Below are positions 14,160 through 28,132 of a stretch of 64,000 bases of DNA, piece by piece. The translations under genes and the position numbers were made by a program. Numbering within the stretch: position 1 is the stretch's first letter; each line of letters starts with the position of its first letter. The stretch comes from Paramecium pentaurelia. Taxonomy: Eukaryota > Ciliophora > Oligohymenophorea > Peniculida > Parameciidae. The DNA lies in contig CAJJDO010000161.1 of NCBI GenBank assembly GCA_905183005.1, positions 1 to 64,000 on the forward strand. The letters are read 5' to 3'. The notes under the pieces were generated by a model, which worked only from the letters and a program-made list of their open reading frames with translations, had not been told where the DNA came from and did not search any database.

Positions 14160-14741
14160 TATAATTAAAAATTATATAATAGTAGATAATAAAATAATAA
14201 TATTGTTATAATATATATACTAAAATAAAACCTATATAATATTCTACTACTTTGAAGCTAATCATCCATTACCTGACAATTTAATTGATTATTTAAATTC
14301 TATCTATTTCAAAGAGCTCTTCTTAATTATTCTTGCAATAGATTTAATTAAAAATAATACTAAAATAATTTAAAACAAAAAATTTATAATCAATCTAATA
14401 AATTCAGCAAATAATGCAATATTTTCGAGTTGAATTATTAGAAAATAAAGTCTAAAATTATAAGAATAAATAATTCTTCATAGAAAACGAATATATTTAT
14501 AAATGGATATAATTGATATATGTTAAAGTTTTATTAAAAAAGTAGAATAATCATATACATAAAATCAAATGATATATTTTTAATCCTATTTCTTTTTTGA
14601 TATATAAAGAATTTTAGATTCAGAAATGCAAGAAAAGAAATTGAAATTGAACAACAAAAATATCATTAAATTTCTATTTAAATTTAGAATAATAAATGAT
14701 ATTTAGTAGACAATTTCTAATACTTCTAATGTAATTGATTA
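14160..14741. other. Convergent 3' interval with unresolved coding-like stretches
   Basis: Lies between two convergent genes. On the plus strand about 14200-14430 and 14430-14760 read as peptide with mixed composition (for example ANHPLPDNLIDYL), in two frames. This could be a further exon of the TPR gene, a small gene or decayed sequence. No start codon or family could be fixed. Confidence 0.3.
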
Positions 14742-16126
14742 TCATTATTATTATTATTGAATAACTTTTAATAAAATTTCTGTAATTTCACTTTAATTGT
14801 AATTATATTTTACATTTGATTAAAACTATTTCTCATTGCAATACTTCATAAATTAGCAAACATGGTATCCACATGAATAACCATCAAATTACTAACCAGA
14901 AAATAAGGATAACTCTCTTTTACAATCCTTTATTTTTAATAATTTTTCTAGAGTTGAAAGTAACTTTTAATCTATATTCATATTTATATTAGGCTATTAC
15001 AAAGAGTCAAAAATGGTACATATTTTCTGTTTTAAATCAAAAAGTAAAAAATACCAATGGTAATTATTCTAATTTACAGGCATACCTATATATGAATAGA
15101 TACGTTCTAATTCATAATTCAATTCTTAAAATTCAAGTAACTCAGTTTCGAAGAGTAATTTTGAATGTTAATCACTATAATCTTTTCCAAAATTAGTAGT
15201 TAGAGTAGATGGTAATAATAATATCCTATTTATTTCTTATCGATTTCTTTATTACATTTTAAAATAAATTCTTTCACTTTCTAAATTTAAATACATAACA
15301 TAGCCATCAATAATGCTGCTTGTTAATCGTCCTTTATTTGATAAAATTAAATTATCTTTCTTACAAAACTATTAATTATATTTGCACCAACAAGAGAGCA
15401 ATTCATTTTTATTATTTCTTATTGCATAATTTTTATTTACTTATAAACCAGTTGAAACATCAATTATCACAATTTTTGTATTTGGAGCACTTTTTGACCT
15501 TTTATTATTTCCATCGTCATAATCTCTAATTGGACTATTTTTTATAGTATTTGATTTGCCTAAATACTCTATTCCGTTTTCACTTAGTACAAATTTTTAT
15601 TTACTTAAGTTAACCGAAAAAGAGCCTTCTTAAATTTTAAATTTTGGATTCTTATTCTCATCAAAATTAGTTTAATATAACTTTCCATCCATTTTTTTAT
15701 ATTCTTTATTTTAATTTTCTTAGTAATCACAACATGATTTATAATAAAACAATAAATTCTCACATAATAATAGTTTCTCATATCGTAATTAAAAAGTACT
15801 AATACAATCGTAAATTTGATAATTAGAATCTTCTAATAAAAAACTTTTATTTTTATTTTATTGTTAAGATAAATTATTTTTTTCATTAATTTCAGGACTC
15901 TTTTTTTTATTTAGAATATAAGAGTTTTTTTAGTTATCATTATTGTTCTAAGCTTTTTTTTGTTAATTCGGTTAATTGAAATAATTATGCTATTTTTAAG
16001 TTTATTAGAAATACGTATGACTCTTATTACTAAATAATTTTATGATTATTACGGTGACAATGATTAAATCTTTTAAATTCCTTTGTATTCTTTATCCGAT
16101 TATATACTAGTAGTACTCATATTCAT
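14742..16126 (-). CDS. Ulp1/SENP-type SUMO protease (C48 cysteine peptidase)
   Basis: 447 residues (exons total 1,344 bases with one intron). The first half is Gln/Asn/Lys-rich and low complexity. The C-terminal half has the C48 pattern: a DGYVMYLN helix, catalytic His in NYHWYFLLFD, Asp in TIFDSL, the oxyanion Gln in SGQQFDGYS, and nucleophilic Cys about 42 residues from the end in SCGYHVCQF. Family role: processing SUMO precursors and removing SUMO from proteins, usually at the nucleus. The intron model needs 41 bases (about 15984-16024), long for this genome; a 25-base alternative would change only the N-terminus. The protein ends in five Gln codons before TGA. Convergent with the TPR gene. 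Confidence 0.82.
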
Positions 16127-16904
16127 AATTATAATTATAAATATCAATATTATTATTAAGAATTTATACTAGTAATAAAATGTTAATTATATCAGTATAG
16201 AAAAAATATAAATCTGATCAACTTAATATAATTTCACTAGAAGACTGATTTTATTTAGGCAATAAAAATTAATAAAATGAATTTTTAAATCAAAAATTGT
16301 TATAATTCTATATTAAGTAAAATCTCAGTCATTTAAGTTCACTTTTACAATATTTTTTAATTCATGATTTTGATAGTTATTCAATTATCAGTATGTATTA
16401 ATAGGTAAGAATAATTCTATTTAAAAGAGTATTTTTAGCTAATTAAGTCACTCTTAGTACTTAATCGTATAATCAGTCGACATTAGACTCTAAAAGTAAT
16501 GCATTTTATCTCTGAAATATATCATATAAGATTAATTATTATTTCTGGATTAATAATCAATTGTTATTAAAATTTATAATTAAATATTTAATTTAGATTA
16601 AAAGTAGTTGATGTTTAACTTCTTAATTAGCTAAAATTAATGATTTCTTTCTTATTTTTTGTTTTAGAAATATATTATTACACAATAATTATGTCCATTT
16701 TTATGAAATTTTATGTATTTGTATAAAATAATTTAATTAATTAGATTAAGTTTGATATCATCTTATTTTCAATCTTAAGAAACAAATAAATAAATTGATT
16801 ATCTTTATTATTTATTTTAAAATTCAAATAATATTTTATTAATAAAACAAAATGATTTAGAATGTTTTTAATAAATTTTCCCTATATAAATTTAATAATC
16901 AAAA
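16127..16904. other. AT-rich intergenic region upstream of the Ulp1 gene and downstream of the antigen gene
   Basis: I see no gene here on either strand, only short AT-rich runs. It should contain the promoter of the Ulp1-type gene and the 3' end of the antigen transcript. Confidence 0.5.
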
Positions 16905-19900
16905 TCAAGAGGACATAAGTAGTCCGACGACAATTGAGGTAAATCCAAGAATATAACCAGAATCTGTATTGGTATCATTACCACCAGTGCTTGTATTATT
17001 ATCAGTAGTATTTGGTTATACAACAACTGTTCCACATTGAGTACATTTAGAGCTTGATGGATTCCATGAATAAAGATATGCTGTCAAAGTGTAACAATCT
17101 CCTTCTTTCAATGTATCAGCACTGGTAGCAGTACAGACACCATTGACTGTTGAACAAACGTTGTATTTCTTTTAATCCCAAGTATAGAAGAATTTGCAAC
17201 TTTATACTTAAGCAGCATAAGAGGCACAATTATGATCACCACAAACTTTAGTCTTTGCATCCATTTAACATCTATCATTAGCTTATGAACAAGCATTAGA
17301 ATCAGTTCCTGCTGAAGCACAACTGGTCATTAATGAGCATTTTCCTGTTGTGGTTCCTCCAGTTGTAGTTTCAGTCCAAACACAAATACCATCAGATCCT
17401 CTGGAATTGCATGCAGTCTTTGTAGTATATGTTGAACAATTAGCTCTAACAATACATGTGGTTCCATTTGAAACACAGTTTGCAACTCCTTAACAAGCTT
17501 ATGTAGTTGTACCATTTGGAATATCAGCACAAACCTTTGTTCTGCAACTTCCTGAAGCATCTGCTGCAACCCAGAAGCAAGCTCCTTCAGTACCACCAGC
17601 AACATTACAAGCTGCTATAGTTGTGTAAGTATTACAAGCTCCTTTAACGAGGCACTTAACTCCATCTGATGTGCATGTCTTCAATCTTGAAGAGCATTCC
17701 TATTCTGAAGTGAAAGTTAGATCTGTACATTATTGATCTTTACATTATTTGGCAGTATCATCCCAAACACAGATACCTGTTGATGTTATACCTCCATTAG
17801 CATCTCTTTATGCTCCATCCTTATTTCTATAACATTAGTTTTAGGTATATGTTGAGCAAGCAGCCAATGGAATACATCCAGTTGAATAGTCTGATGTACA
17901 ATTAGAATTTGCTGAATTGCATTCTTCGTGAGTTAAATAGTAAGCATCAGCACATGAAGTAAACTTCTTACAAATTGTATCTGTAGCTCCTCTAGCTGAT
18001 ACTGTTTAAATACATTCTCCGTCTGTTCCTGTCTTGCATCCTCCTTTAACATTTGTACCTTAACAACTTGTAATTCCAACACATTCAGTACCATCAGTTG
18101 TACAATTTGGTGAAATCCATTTGCAGCTTCCATCAGAAGTCCAATCTAAACTCTTGCATGAATCATAAGAGAAACAAGCTCCAAAAGTAGAATCAGCATT
18201 CACAAATTTAGCAACCCATAAACAAGGACCATCATTACCTTCAATACAAGCAGCTCTAACTTTGATATCTTAACAATTAGTCATTTTAGCACATCTTCCA
18301 TTTAATCCAGCTGTGCATCCTGCTCTTAGTTTATAGCAAGCAGCATGACTAGTACCAGAAAAATCTTTGCATTCTTTCAATCTACATCCATTAGTTTCAG
18401 TGTCCCACCAGCAATCCTTTCCATCACTGTCAGTTGTGCAAGCAGCAGCAACATTAGCAACTGTACATGCTCCTTTAACTGTGCAACCTCCATCTTTCTT
18501 TGTTGTACATGTTCCAACTGAAGGTGTGAAATAAGCAACACATTAAGCTTCAGTTTACAAAGTTAGTGGAGCAGTTGCGCAAGTCTTGTTTGTACAATAA
18601 GCAGTTTATCCAGTAGGTTCCATCCATTAACATTATCTATTATTAAAATCAGTAACACATCCAGCTTAATCTAATGCCTAACTGCAAGATCCTCTTCTCA
18701 CACAATTAACTCCATTTGATGTACAATGAGATAGTGCTGCTTTACATAAAGCATCAGTTGTTAATGGGAAATCTTCGCATATTTTTGTCTTACATTTAAT
18801 AGCATCTGTTGTGCAACCAGGTAAATATGTGTCACATTCTGATTCTGATGCATAGTTTGGTGAGTTTTCACATTTCTTTGTTATGCATTTACTATCTGTT
18901 GTATCCCAATAGCATTTTCTTGATGATTTGTCTACTGATCCATCATAACATTGATTTTATGTCATTCCTTCACAAACATCTGGTATAGCAATACAACCAT
19001 TATCTGTTGCATTAACAGTACAGCCAGAAAGATAATCGTTACATAAAGTTGGAGTGTTAACAGTTTCCTAAGCGGTTAAGCAAGTTTTATTGGCACAAGC
19101 ATTACCATTCCATCCACATATAATGGTTGCACCTTTCTCATCTTTTTCGCTACTAATTTAACATTATTCTTGATGAGTATATTAATTGCATGGTTTATAG
19201 GCTACGCATCCTTAAAGTGTTGGTGTTCCATTAACATCAACAACATTCACTGTACATCCTGATAGATATCCTCTACATCCAGCATGATCATTATAAGATG
19301 CATTTGCAGCAGTAGCACAAGATTTATCAGCACAAGTTGCTGGATCAGTATTTGTATTCCAAATACACTCTTCTTCTTTTGCATTTTTCTTGCATTATTC
19401 TTCAATTGTATATGAATTACAAGCAGCAAAAGCAATACATCCTTATCCAATTGCCTTATCTGCAGTTGCTTTTACTGTGCATTTTCCTACAGTTAAACAT
19501 TCAGCATGAGTATCGAAACTAGTTGATGCTTCAGCTGCACTACAACTTTTATCAACACATTTAGCTGTTGTTGGATTCCACAAACAATCACCTCCAGTAG
19601 CATTCTTAACACAAGCACCCTGAACTGTATATGAAGCACATGTAGCTCTAAATTAACATCCTCCTACTCTTAAAACACAGTTTGGTGAAAATGTTTAGCA
19701 TCCCGCTAAATTAGTGATTGTAACAGGAGCTGAATCACAAGTCTTTTAAACACATGCTCCTCCAGATATTACACATTCTCCTTCATCTACTGCATATCCA
19801 CAATCTGCCACACTATATTCTGCACAAGTATTTTAAGCTGTCACACAAGCTGACTTACCTGTATTAACTGAACAAGTGGATAAAAAGCCTATGCAAGCTT

Positions 19901-22900
19901 CGTATGTATATGGACCAGTGTGATGGGCACATGTTACAGGAGGAAAGGCTTCACAACCAGTACCATCAGATTTAGCTTTGCAATTATATAATTTACAAAT
20001 TGCATTTGTATATGTAATTGGAGTGTTTAATGCTTTCCAGAGTTTTACAGCAGCGCAATTAGTAAAAACTTCGCATGCACTATTATCGCTCTTCAATTAA
20101 CATTGAGTCTAAGTAACTCCTGAAAGACAACCAGTGAAAGGAGTTAAATAACTAGCACAATTATCTTATTTTTCAATACAAGCAGTTAATTCTGTATTTA
20201 CAGAACATGCGTTATTACTAATTCCTTTACAGTAAGCAGGAGTCAATCCTTTTCCTAATATTGTACCACAGTTTACAACTTCTGCACCAGCAGCTTTTAC
20301 ACAATTTGTACCATCATGGTAGCATATTCCTTCATCTGAATGTGTACAATTGGCTGCATCTGTAGCTCCACAAGTAGCAGCTGTCATTACACATCCAGTA
20401 CCATCTAATTTGATTGTACATTATGGATCAAATGCTTAGCAAGTGTCATAATTAAATGGACCTTTGAAAGCTGCACAGTCTGTAGAACATGATGCTCCAG
20501 TAGTCCAAGTACATGAGCTCTTTTTACTTTTGCATTTTGAAATGCTGTCTCCAGGAATAAGGCTGCATTTTGTTCCAAGAACTATTTGTTCACAAGAATC
20601 TCCATCCCAAAAACATTCTTTCTAAGCGCTAGACCAAGTGCATGCTGATGCTCCAGTTCCTGTATAATCTCCACAATTTGCTAATGCAGTAACACAAGCT
20701 GTGCCATCTGAATTTGCATAGCAAGTATTCTTCAAAGATTAGCAATAGCCTAGTGTTAAACCTGTTCCAGTGACCTTTGTGCAATCAAATGCTGCATCAG
20801 CACATGCTCCTGAAGCCCATGCACATTATTATTTTCTACTTATTGTATGTGCTTCACATGCACCTTGATTCTTCATAGCAGAGCAAGTACTTAATTTCAA
20901 AGCACATTTTCTTTATGTTAATGTACATTTTTTGGAAAATCCTTAACAGTCAGTATCATTATCATAGCTAGTTGAATCTTCTGCATCTGCACAAGCTTTG
21001 TCTTTACAAGCACTACTAACCCAGACACATACATTTCCAATTGTATCAACTTAACATTAATCATCATCAGTATATTTATCACATGCAACAATATCTTAGC
21101 ATTTAGTTAAAGTTGCATTTACTGTACATGTAGAAATAGCACCTTTGCAGTTTAAATGAGTATAAGAAGCTAATGTGATATTTGCACAAGTTTCATCTCT
21201 GCAAGATTATGAATTTTCATCCCAATAACAATTCTTTGTTGTAGAATCGGTAACTTATATCAAACCCACCTATTTACAAGCTGCTTCAGCTAATCCACTG
21301 CAAGCCTTAGGTCTGGGAATACATTTATCACCATCTGCATTAATAACACATTTCAAACTTTAATAACCCCAACAACCAGCTTGACTTACACTTCCTCTCA
21401 AAGAAACAAGATGAGCATTTTCACATTTAATATCTATACAAACTGGATTTGCTGCATCAGTCAAATTATCCCATTAGCATTTTAATGGTGTTATAGATCT
21501 ATCTTATTCAATTTAGCAATTATCTTATTTCTTTCTTGCAGAACAAGTTGCAGGAAGATCAATACAACCAGCTTCATCATTATCAACAACACATCCTGGT
21601 TTATAAGTATTACATTAAGCACTTGTTGTATAATCAGCAGATGGAGCAGTAAGACAAGATTAATCTACACAATTCTTTCCAATCAATCCACATTTTCCAC
21701 CTCCTTTTTTAATTTAGCAACCTTCTGTTGAGGTAATAGCTTCACATTTAATAGGTAAATCCATACATCCTGATCCTGAGTTATCTAAAGTGCATGTAGG
21801 TAAGTAATCTCTGCATTATGCATAAGTGTTAAAGTCCTTTGATGCTAAGGCACATTACTTCTAATAGCATTTTCCTTTGTAGATGCATGGTTTATTATTA
21901 TAATCAGTATTACAATTTGCATCATCCTAAACATTCTCACATGTCTTATCAACACAAGTACTGCCACTTCCAACAGTACAAGTATTTAAAAAGGCATTAC
22001 ATAAAGTATGATTATTGTTTGTAGATGGTGCATTGGTGCAAATCTTAGTCAAACATTTTCCATTATCCCAGAAGCAAACTTTACCATCTTTGTCTGCCTT
22101 GCAAGCAGCTTCCAAATTTATAGCTTCACATGTAGTATTAGTTCTGCATCCTCCTCCATCTTAAGTGATACAATTTGATTTTGGAAGATAAGCTTCACAT
22201 TAGTCATTTGTGGTATTTGTTTTTGGAGCATTAGTGCATGATCTATCTTAACATCCTGAAGCAGCACCAGTTTTAGCTGTACATGTGGCCATATATGTAG
22301 TACATTAGTCATGTCCAACATATGAACTACCAGCATTATCACAAGTCTTATTCTTACAAAATGATCCATCCCAATGGCAAATACCTCCAGTTAATGTTTT
22401 ATCACAAGCTTCTTTACTTTTTGCAGCATCACAACCAGTATTATCTGTGCATCCACTTCCTGTTGTAATACATTTTTTCAAATATGATTAACAACTTGCA
22501 TTAGTTTTATTTGTAGCCAAAGCATTTGCACATGTTTTATCAACACATGCTGTGCCATTCCAAAAGCACTCTTCTCCCAAATTATTAGTAATACAAGCAG
22601 CTTAAATAGCAGCTCCACAATTTGATCTTGTAACACAACCCCCACCTTATTTAGTAGTACATGTTGAAATAAAATCTTTGCATGCTTAATCTGTAACAAG
22701 TTCAGTTGGAGCATTATCACATGTCTTATCATAACATTTTCCTTATTTCCAAAAGCATGCTACTCCTGATTTATCTTTAACACATCCTATTTCAGCAACT
22801 TAGTCTTCACATTTAGCTCCCAATTCTACACATCCTCCACCTTCTTTAGCTGTACATTTAGTAAGCTAAGCTCTGCAAGCTGCATCAGAAGCTAATGAGA

Positions 22901-23411
22901 GTGGTAATTTAGGACAATCATCAGCATCTTCACATTTTGGATTTGCTGCATCCGATGTATTCCAGTAACAATATCTTCCTGAATTATTCAAAACACATGA
23001 TTTAGAAGTTAAATAGGTTGAACAAGCAGCTTTCTCTACACAACGAACTCCATCTGTAATACATCTATTTGAGACTGCTTAACATTTAGCATCATCATCA
23101 TAAACAAAAGGTGTGCATGCAGTAAAATGAGTACATGCTTTACCATCCCATGCACATGGATTCTTCTTTGGGCATTCTTCTGCTGTATTGAATTAATCAC
23201 AATAAGCAGCAAAAGTTGTTGTATCTGTTGGTGTTGTTGGTTTCTCTGTGATTGCACATGCTTTTTTGGTCTTATCCCAAGAGCACCCAGATTTTTTTCC
23301 ACAATCTGATTCAGTAAGCATTTGTGTGCAAGCACATGTTGTTGCAATCGTAACTGTTTAGCAATTTGTTAGTATGACTAACAATGCAATGAATAGAATA
23401 GTCTTATTCAT
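16905..23411 (-). CDS. Variable surface antigen (immobilization-antigen family)
   Basis: A single open frame of 6,507 bases, 2,168 residues, with no intron. It starts with a signal peptide (MNKTILFIALLVILTNCQ), continues as about 30 repeating Cys-periodic units of some 65-75 residues (patterns such as CFWDNGKC and AACxTYxxxxxC), and ends in a Thr/Asn-rich spacer and a short hydrophobic tail (ILGFTSIVVGLLMSS), the layout of a GPI-anchored protein. These proteins coat the cell and cilia of Paramecium and set the serotype. Base composition is clearly richer in G+C than the neighbours. There are no obvious exact central tandem repeats. Family members are normally expressed one at a time; whether this copy is expressed cannot be seen. 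The start is fixed by the signal peptide and lies about 1.3 kb divergent from the VWA gene. Confidence 0.93.
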
Positions 23412-24693
23412 TTTTATTTAAAGTATTAATATTTGAAATTCACAAAAGGGGGTATATAAATCTAATTTATGTTAATTTTTTTGTTTTTTTATCTAACATC
23501 ATATTTTTGAGTTATTTTCCATCAAGTTTTGATTTTTTATTTTAATTCAGATAATTAATATTTTTATATTACGAAAAGAGAGGTGAGAGAATCTAATTAT
23601 GTTAGAATTTAGAGAATTAGAATTAAAAAAAGTGTTTGGATGCTTCGCAATCAATTAATATTGTATTATTGAATGTGTAGCGGTCAATCAAGGAAAATAT
23701 AAATAATAGTTTAAATACACTTAACCATTTAGTAAAGATCATTAAACAAATTATTATACCATTTTCTAGACAATCTAACATGTTTTGAATGGTTATTATT
23801 GGTGAATAGTCATCTTTATTTTTTAATTATATAAAAAAATTGTGTTAGTTAATCTTTATCTCACCTAAGCAATACTCTTCTTTGAATTGTTTTTGAAAAC
23901 CACTACCATTTCTCTCTCCTTCTTCAAGAATTATGATTTTTATTCTTTTTTTTTGGAAAATTCTGTTTTTTTTCATTAAAGTCAGGTCATTTTAATTATG
24001 AGAAGTACCATAATTCCTTAGAAGGAAGCGACCTCTCTTATTATTTATTTTTTTTCATCCAAGTTCTATATATAGTTTTGCATTCTATCTTTGCATTTTG
24101 TCAATATGAAAAAATGGAAAAATTAAAGATGGCAGATAGAAATTAACAATTGTATAATACATATTATATATGGTTAAGCCTGGTTATTGTGAATTTTAGT
24201 TATATTGTAAGAAAGAAGGAAGTTTCTATTTTCGTTGATATTCAAATTATTCTGGAATTTATAACAAGAAAAATATACAATCTTGTACTACTTCATTCAG
24301 TTAAATATTTCTAATAATTGTTTATGAGTATTCAAATTTTGAAAACTTTTATAGATTTATATACACAAAACATGGTTATTTTTCAATTCAATTAGACAAC
24401 TAGGCTATAATTTGATTAATAGAATAGTATAATAATATACCTAAAAATTATGGACCTGATTAAAGTTGTATATTTTAAGAACAAAATAAAGGTTAAACTA
24501 TAATAATTAGGTTAACGAAGAAGAAAAAGAAGTCTAAAAATTTGATATTACCCTGAATTAAATATGGTTAATATATATATTAATTACTAAATAAACTGAA
24601 TTTTTTATAATATATTATTTATTAATGAAAGAATAATTATTGCTTTATATAATATAAAATTTATATCTTATTCAACTTATTATTTATTTAAAT
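23412..24693. other. Divergent upstream region of antigen and VWA genes, with a coding-like stretch
   Basis: Long intergenic region for this genome, expected to hold the antigen promoter. A TATAAAT-like run lies near 23453. The stretch 24114-24545 on the plus strand reads as mixed-composition peptide in two frames (ATG at 24114, and CEFQLYCKKEGSFYF from about 24170), ending in a Lys-rich tail near 24545; it could be a small gene whose introns I could not resolve, or a remnant. The rest shows nothing recognisable. Confidence 0.35.
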
Positions 24694-27202
24694 ATGGATT
24701 AAGAAGTTCATGTAAAGTATTTTAAACTTCCTTAAAAAGATAATAATGAAAAGGGAATGTTGATTTCTATTTTAGATTGTTCAGGATCTATGTCAAGCTG
24801 TATCTTTTTATTATTAAATTATAGATTGGAAATATGTTGCGAAATATTACAATGAGTTAAAAGAAAAATCATCTTTATCAATAGCAATTACTTTTGATAC
24901 ACAAGTAAAAGTATTGTAGCCTAATGAAATAATTAATCCAAACATATATTAATATGGTGGTGGAGGTACAAACATAACATGTGCATTTGTTGCCTTAAAT
25001 TAAGAAATTCAAAAAAGATCGATAACAAGTGATTTAACAGTAGTTTTTGTATCTGATGGACAAGGTAGTTATGATGAGAAAGCCATAAAATAAACAATGT
25101 CTAATGTATAAAATCTAAATTTTATATGTGTTGGAGTGGGAAATGGATTTCCAACTCATATTTCAATGAGTCTAAGATCACTCTATCATACAGGCAATTT
25201 GTCAATACCTCCTGTGTTTATAGTCTCTGTCCAAGATTAATCAAATGATAAATAAAGAGATTAATTTTTGGATTCTATATTTTAAGAGGAATTTTAATCT
25301 GTGGGGATAATTTTAAAACCTAGAAAATAATGTGAAACAACTCCTTGTTTATGTTTTCCTTGGAGTTAAGAGACAACAACAAAGGTATGGTCTGGTAGTT
25401 GGGTAGGTAGCTATGATAATGAGATAACATTTGATGGAATATAAGTTTAATCATCAAATCCATCTGAAGCTATGATATTAGAATTGGCATCTTTTTGGTT
25501 ATAAAATATCCAATTACTTTCATTGAAATAAAATGTAAAATAAGAAGCTTAAATGGCACTTGCAGAATTAGAAAGATTATCAAATTTAATTCCAAAACTT
25601 TAAGGTTAAAAAAAATAAAAGACATTTGCTTAAAGAGTTTAAGAATCTTAATAAAAGGAGACAGAACTTTCAGATTTTGTTGCTGAATTGAAATTATTCA
25701 CATAAGATTTTACATTAAGTAAATTAAGTGATAAGGATGCAGCTGACAGATTAAAGATTGGAACTAAAATAGGAAAATTTCATAATAAAGCACTTAAATT
25801 TGCAGGATTATCATTAGAAGATTTTACAAAAGCTAAATAATAATTTATATAGCTACTTAAAGAATATAAATTTGATGGTAATGATGGAGATAGATCAATA
25901 ATGACATTATAAAGTTAGAAGGAAATATTATAAGAGAAAGATTTAATTTTTGGATTAGAGAATTGTACATCTCAATATTAATTGGTTACAGCATTTCCAA
26001 TTATTGGTTATGGATTATAAGTTAAAAGATCAAATGCTAGTATGATTGATCCATATAAAATTGAAATTGTATCTCTTGTTAGAATTCATAAATTTATAGA
26101 TTCAGTATCATTAATAGAGAATGCATAACATGAATTAAAGTTTTAAGTAGGAAATGGAGAAGAAGAGATAGTAAATTGTATACTTCCTTTGTACACATCA
26201 AAGAATGAAGATCTTAAACCATTCTTTAGATCTTTATTATTTCACACAATTATGACATTTGTAGTATGTGAGAATGCAGATGTTTGTTTTGATTATTCTT
26301 ATGCAGCCTTATTAGCTAACACTTTATATTATTTAATTAGATAACCAAAGACTGAATGGACTAAGGAGATGATAAGTTTAATAAATGAATCATATACATT
26401 GGCTTATGGTATGAAATATAAGAATTTCACAGAAAAATTAATTAATAATCCAATTTAAACATTGGTTGATGTTAATACGGATTTTGATACTTAATGTTAA
26501 GATACAATTAAGGCATTACTTATTTTATCTGCTGAAAAGAATAACTATTAATTAGAATAAGTAAGAAATGTAGTAAATAGATTTTTGATAGAAACTATAG
26601 GGAGATTAATGAAAGATATGGTTCTTAAAGATCATATTAATTACTTTTTTAATTAAGAGAATGAAGTTAAAATAATTACAGAATTGAGTTAAAGAATAAT
26701 TAATGGATTTGATAATGAAAAACTTAAAGAATATAAGACTATGTCTGCTATTACTTCTTAAATTTTCAAGGAAGTTGAAGAGATTAAAATTGAAGATTGG
26801 TAATTTTAAGTAACATTCAAAAAGGATCAAGTCATTAAATTTTTATCACATACTAAATATAAATATGGAGATTTATAACTTATTTATGAGTATTTTTTAC
26901 TTGAAGAAATCCCATAGAATTTATTTATTGCTGCAGTATTTCATGCAAGACACTAAAGATCAATAGAAAGAGCAAATAAGGAATTTATTGCAGATTTTGA
27001 TTTACTCAATAAAGAAATATTATAGGTTAAGCACACATTCTTGAAATCAGAATTATTGGAAAAATGTAAAGTAGAAATTAGAACACATGTTCAAAAGATG
27101 GGAATTAATAATTTATTTGTTTAAAGAATGCCTGGATTTGGAATTAGTAGAAGAAGAAGAAGAAGACCAAATGTCAATAAGTTAGCTTAGAAGAATCCTT
27201 GA
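24694..27202 (+). CDS. VWA (von Willebrand factor A) domain protein
   Basis: 827 residues with one 25-base intron (about 24799-24823). The N-terminus is a VWA domain with a complete metal-ion adhesion site: D28-C-S30-G-S32, a Thr in GGGGTNIT near residue 90, and Asp in FVSDGQG. No signal peptide, so probably cytosolic. The long C-terminal part is helical, Lys/Glu/Gln-rich and of no family I recognise, ending in a run of six Arg and a short basic tail. Intracellular VWA proteins usually bind partners in complexes handling ubiquitin, transport or ribosome assembly; the partner here is unknown. Divergent from the antigen gene. Confidence 0.82.
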
Positions 27203-27425
27203 ATATATACAAATACATTATTAATATAAATTATCAAATTATATATAGAATTAAATTCAATGTTGCTTTGCCCACCTAATTTATGTATTAGAAAATTTCA
27301 AAATAGGGCATTTTGAGAACCAGAAATCAATTAGTATCAAATATATCATATGCTAAAGCGCTATAATTGTTTTAATGACTTTACAATTCATATATTTGAT
27401 ACTCACATTCAATAATATTAATGAA

Positions 27426-28016
27426 ATGAATGAAGAATAAAGTCTATTAGATAATTTAGATTGCATGGAGAAATATGGAATAGATCTAAATAATTTAAGA
27501 ATATATAATGTACTTGTATTTGAATGTTATATACCAGTTCTTGCTTATTTCATATTGACTTTATTTTGTTGTCAATTATGTCATGTTGATAAAAAGTAAT
27601 TAAATCTAATAATAAATAGACTCACAGGATATAGAAATAGATTGATTAAGCAATCCTTTAAATTGAGACTCATTATAAGAATAAGTTTTGAATTAATAAT
27701 TGCTATTATTTTGATTTTATAGTTTATAGAGGTAATCAATGTTAATTAATCAATTATTGATGTTTGTTATTCTAATTAATTAGTTTATCAATTTGATATG
27801 AAGTTATTTTATCCTAGCATTATTAATTTAATGGTATTTTTACTTTTAGTTGCATTTGATAACACATGCTATTTTATAATTGTTTGTTATACAAATGATT
27901 TTTATTGGGGATGCTATCATGATGAAGAACTCCCTATAATAAGTGTTGTTGAGACATAATCTTTTAGTTTTGCTAAGAATAGTGTAGAAAGTTCAACTGA
28001 TTAATAAAGTATTTGA
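27426..28016 (+). CDS. Small multi-spanning membrane protein, unknown
   Basis: 196 residues, no intron. Three or four hydrophobic segments are visible: about residues 28-50 (VLVFECYIPVLAYFILTLF), about 85-105 (LIIAIILILQFIEVI) and about 140-175. Two stretches rich in charged residues separate them, and a tail rich in Ser/Glu ends at TGA 28014-28016. No family recognised. The size and spacing resemble the many small tetraspan-type proteins of ciliates, but that is only a resemblance. Confidence 0.65.
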
Positions 28017-28132
28017 TTAAAAAGATTAAATTAGAAAGTCAAGATGAGCATCCTTCTCCTTATTTCGGTATTTGATATGAGAATGAAATATAATTAAATA
28101 AATTTACAATAAAATTAATAATAAATTAAGCA

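Noticed and set aside
15320..15529. Plus-strand open frame of 69 codons
   Set aside because: Antisense to the Ulp1 catalytic domain, which has all catalytic residues on the other strand.
23127..23309. Plus-strand open frame of 60 codons
   Set aside because: Antisense to the N-terminal Cys units of the surface antigen.
17108..23347. Several minus-strand frames of 60-100 codons inside the antigen
   Set aside because: Those in the antigen's own frame are pieces of the single long protein cut at TAA/TAG; the others are out-of-frame shadows rich in Leu/Gln/Val.
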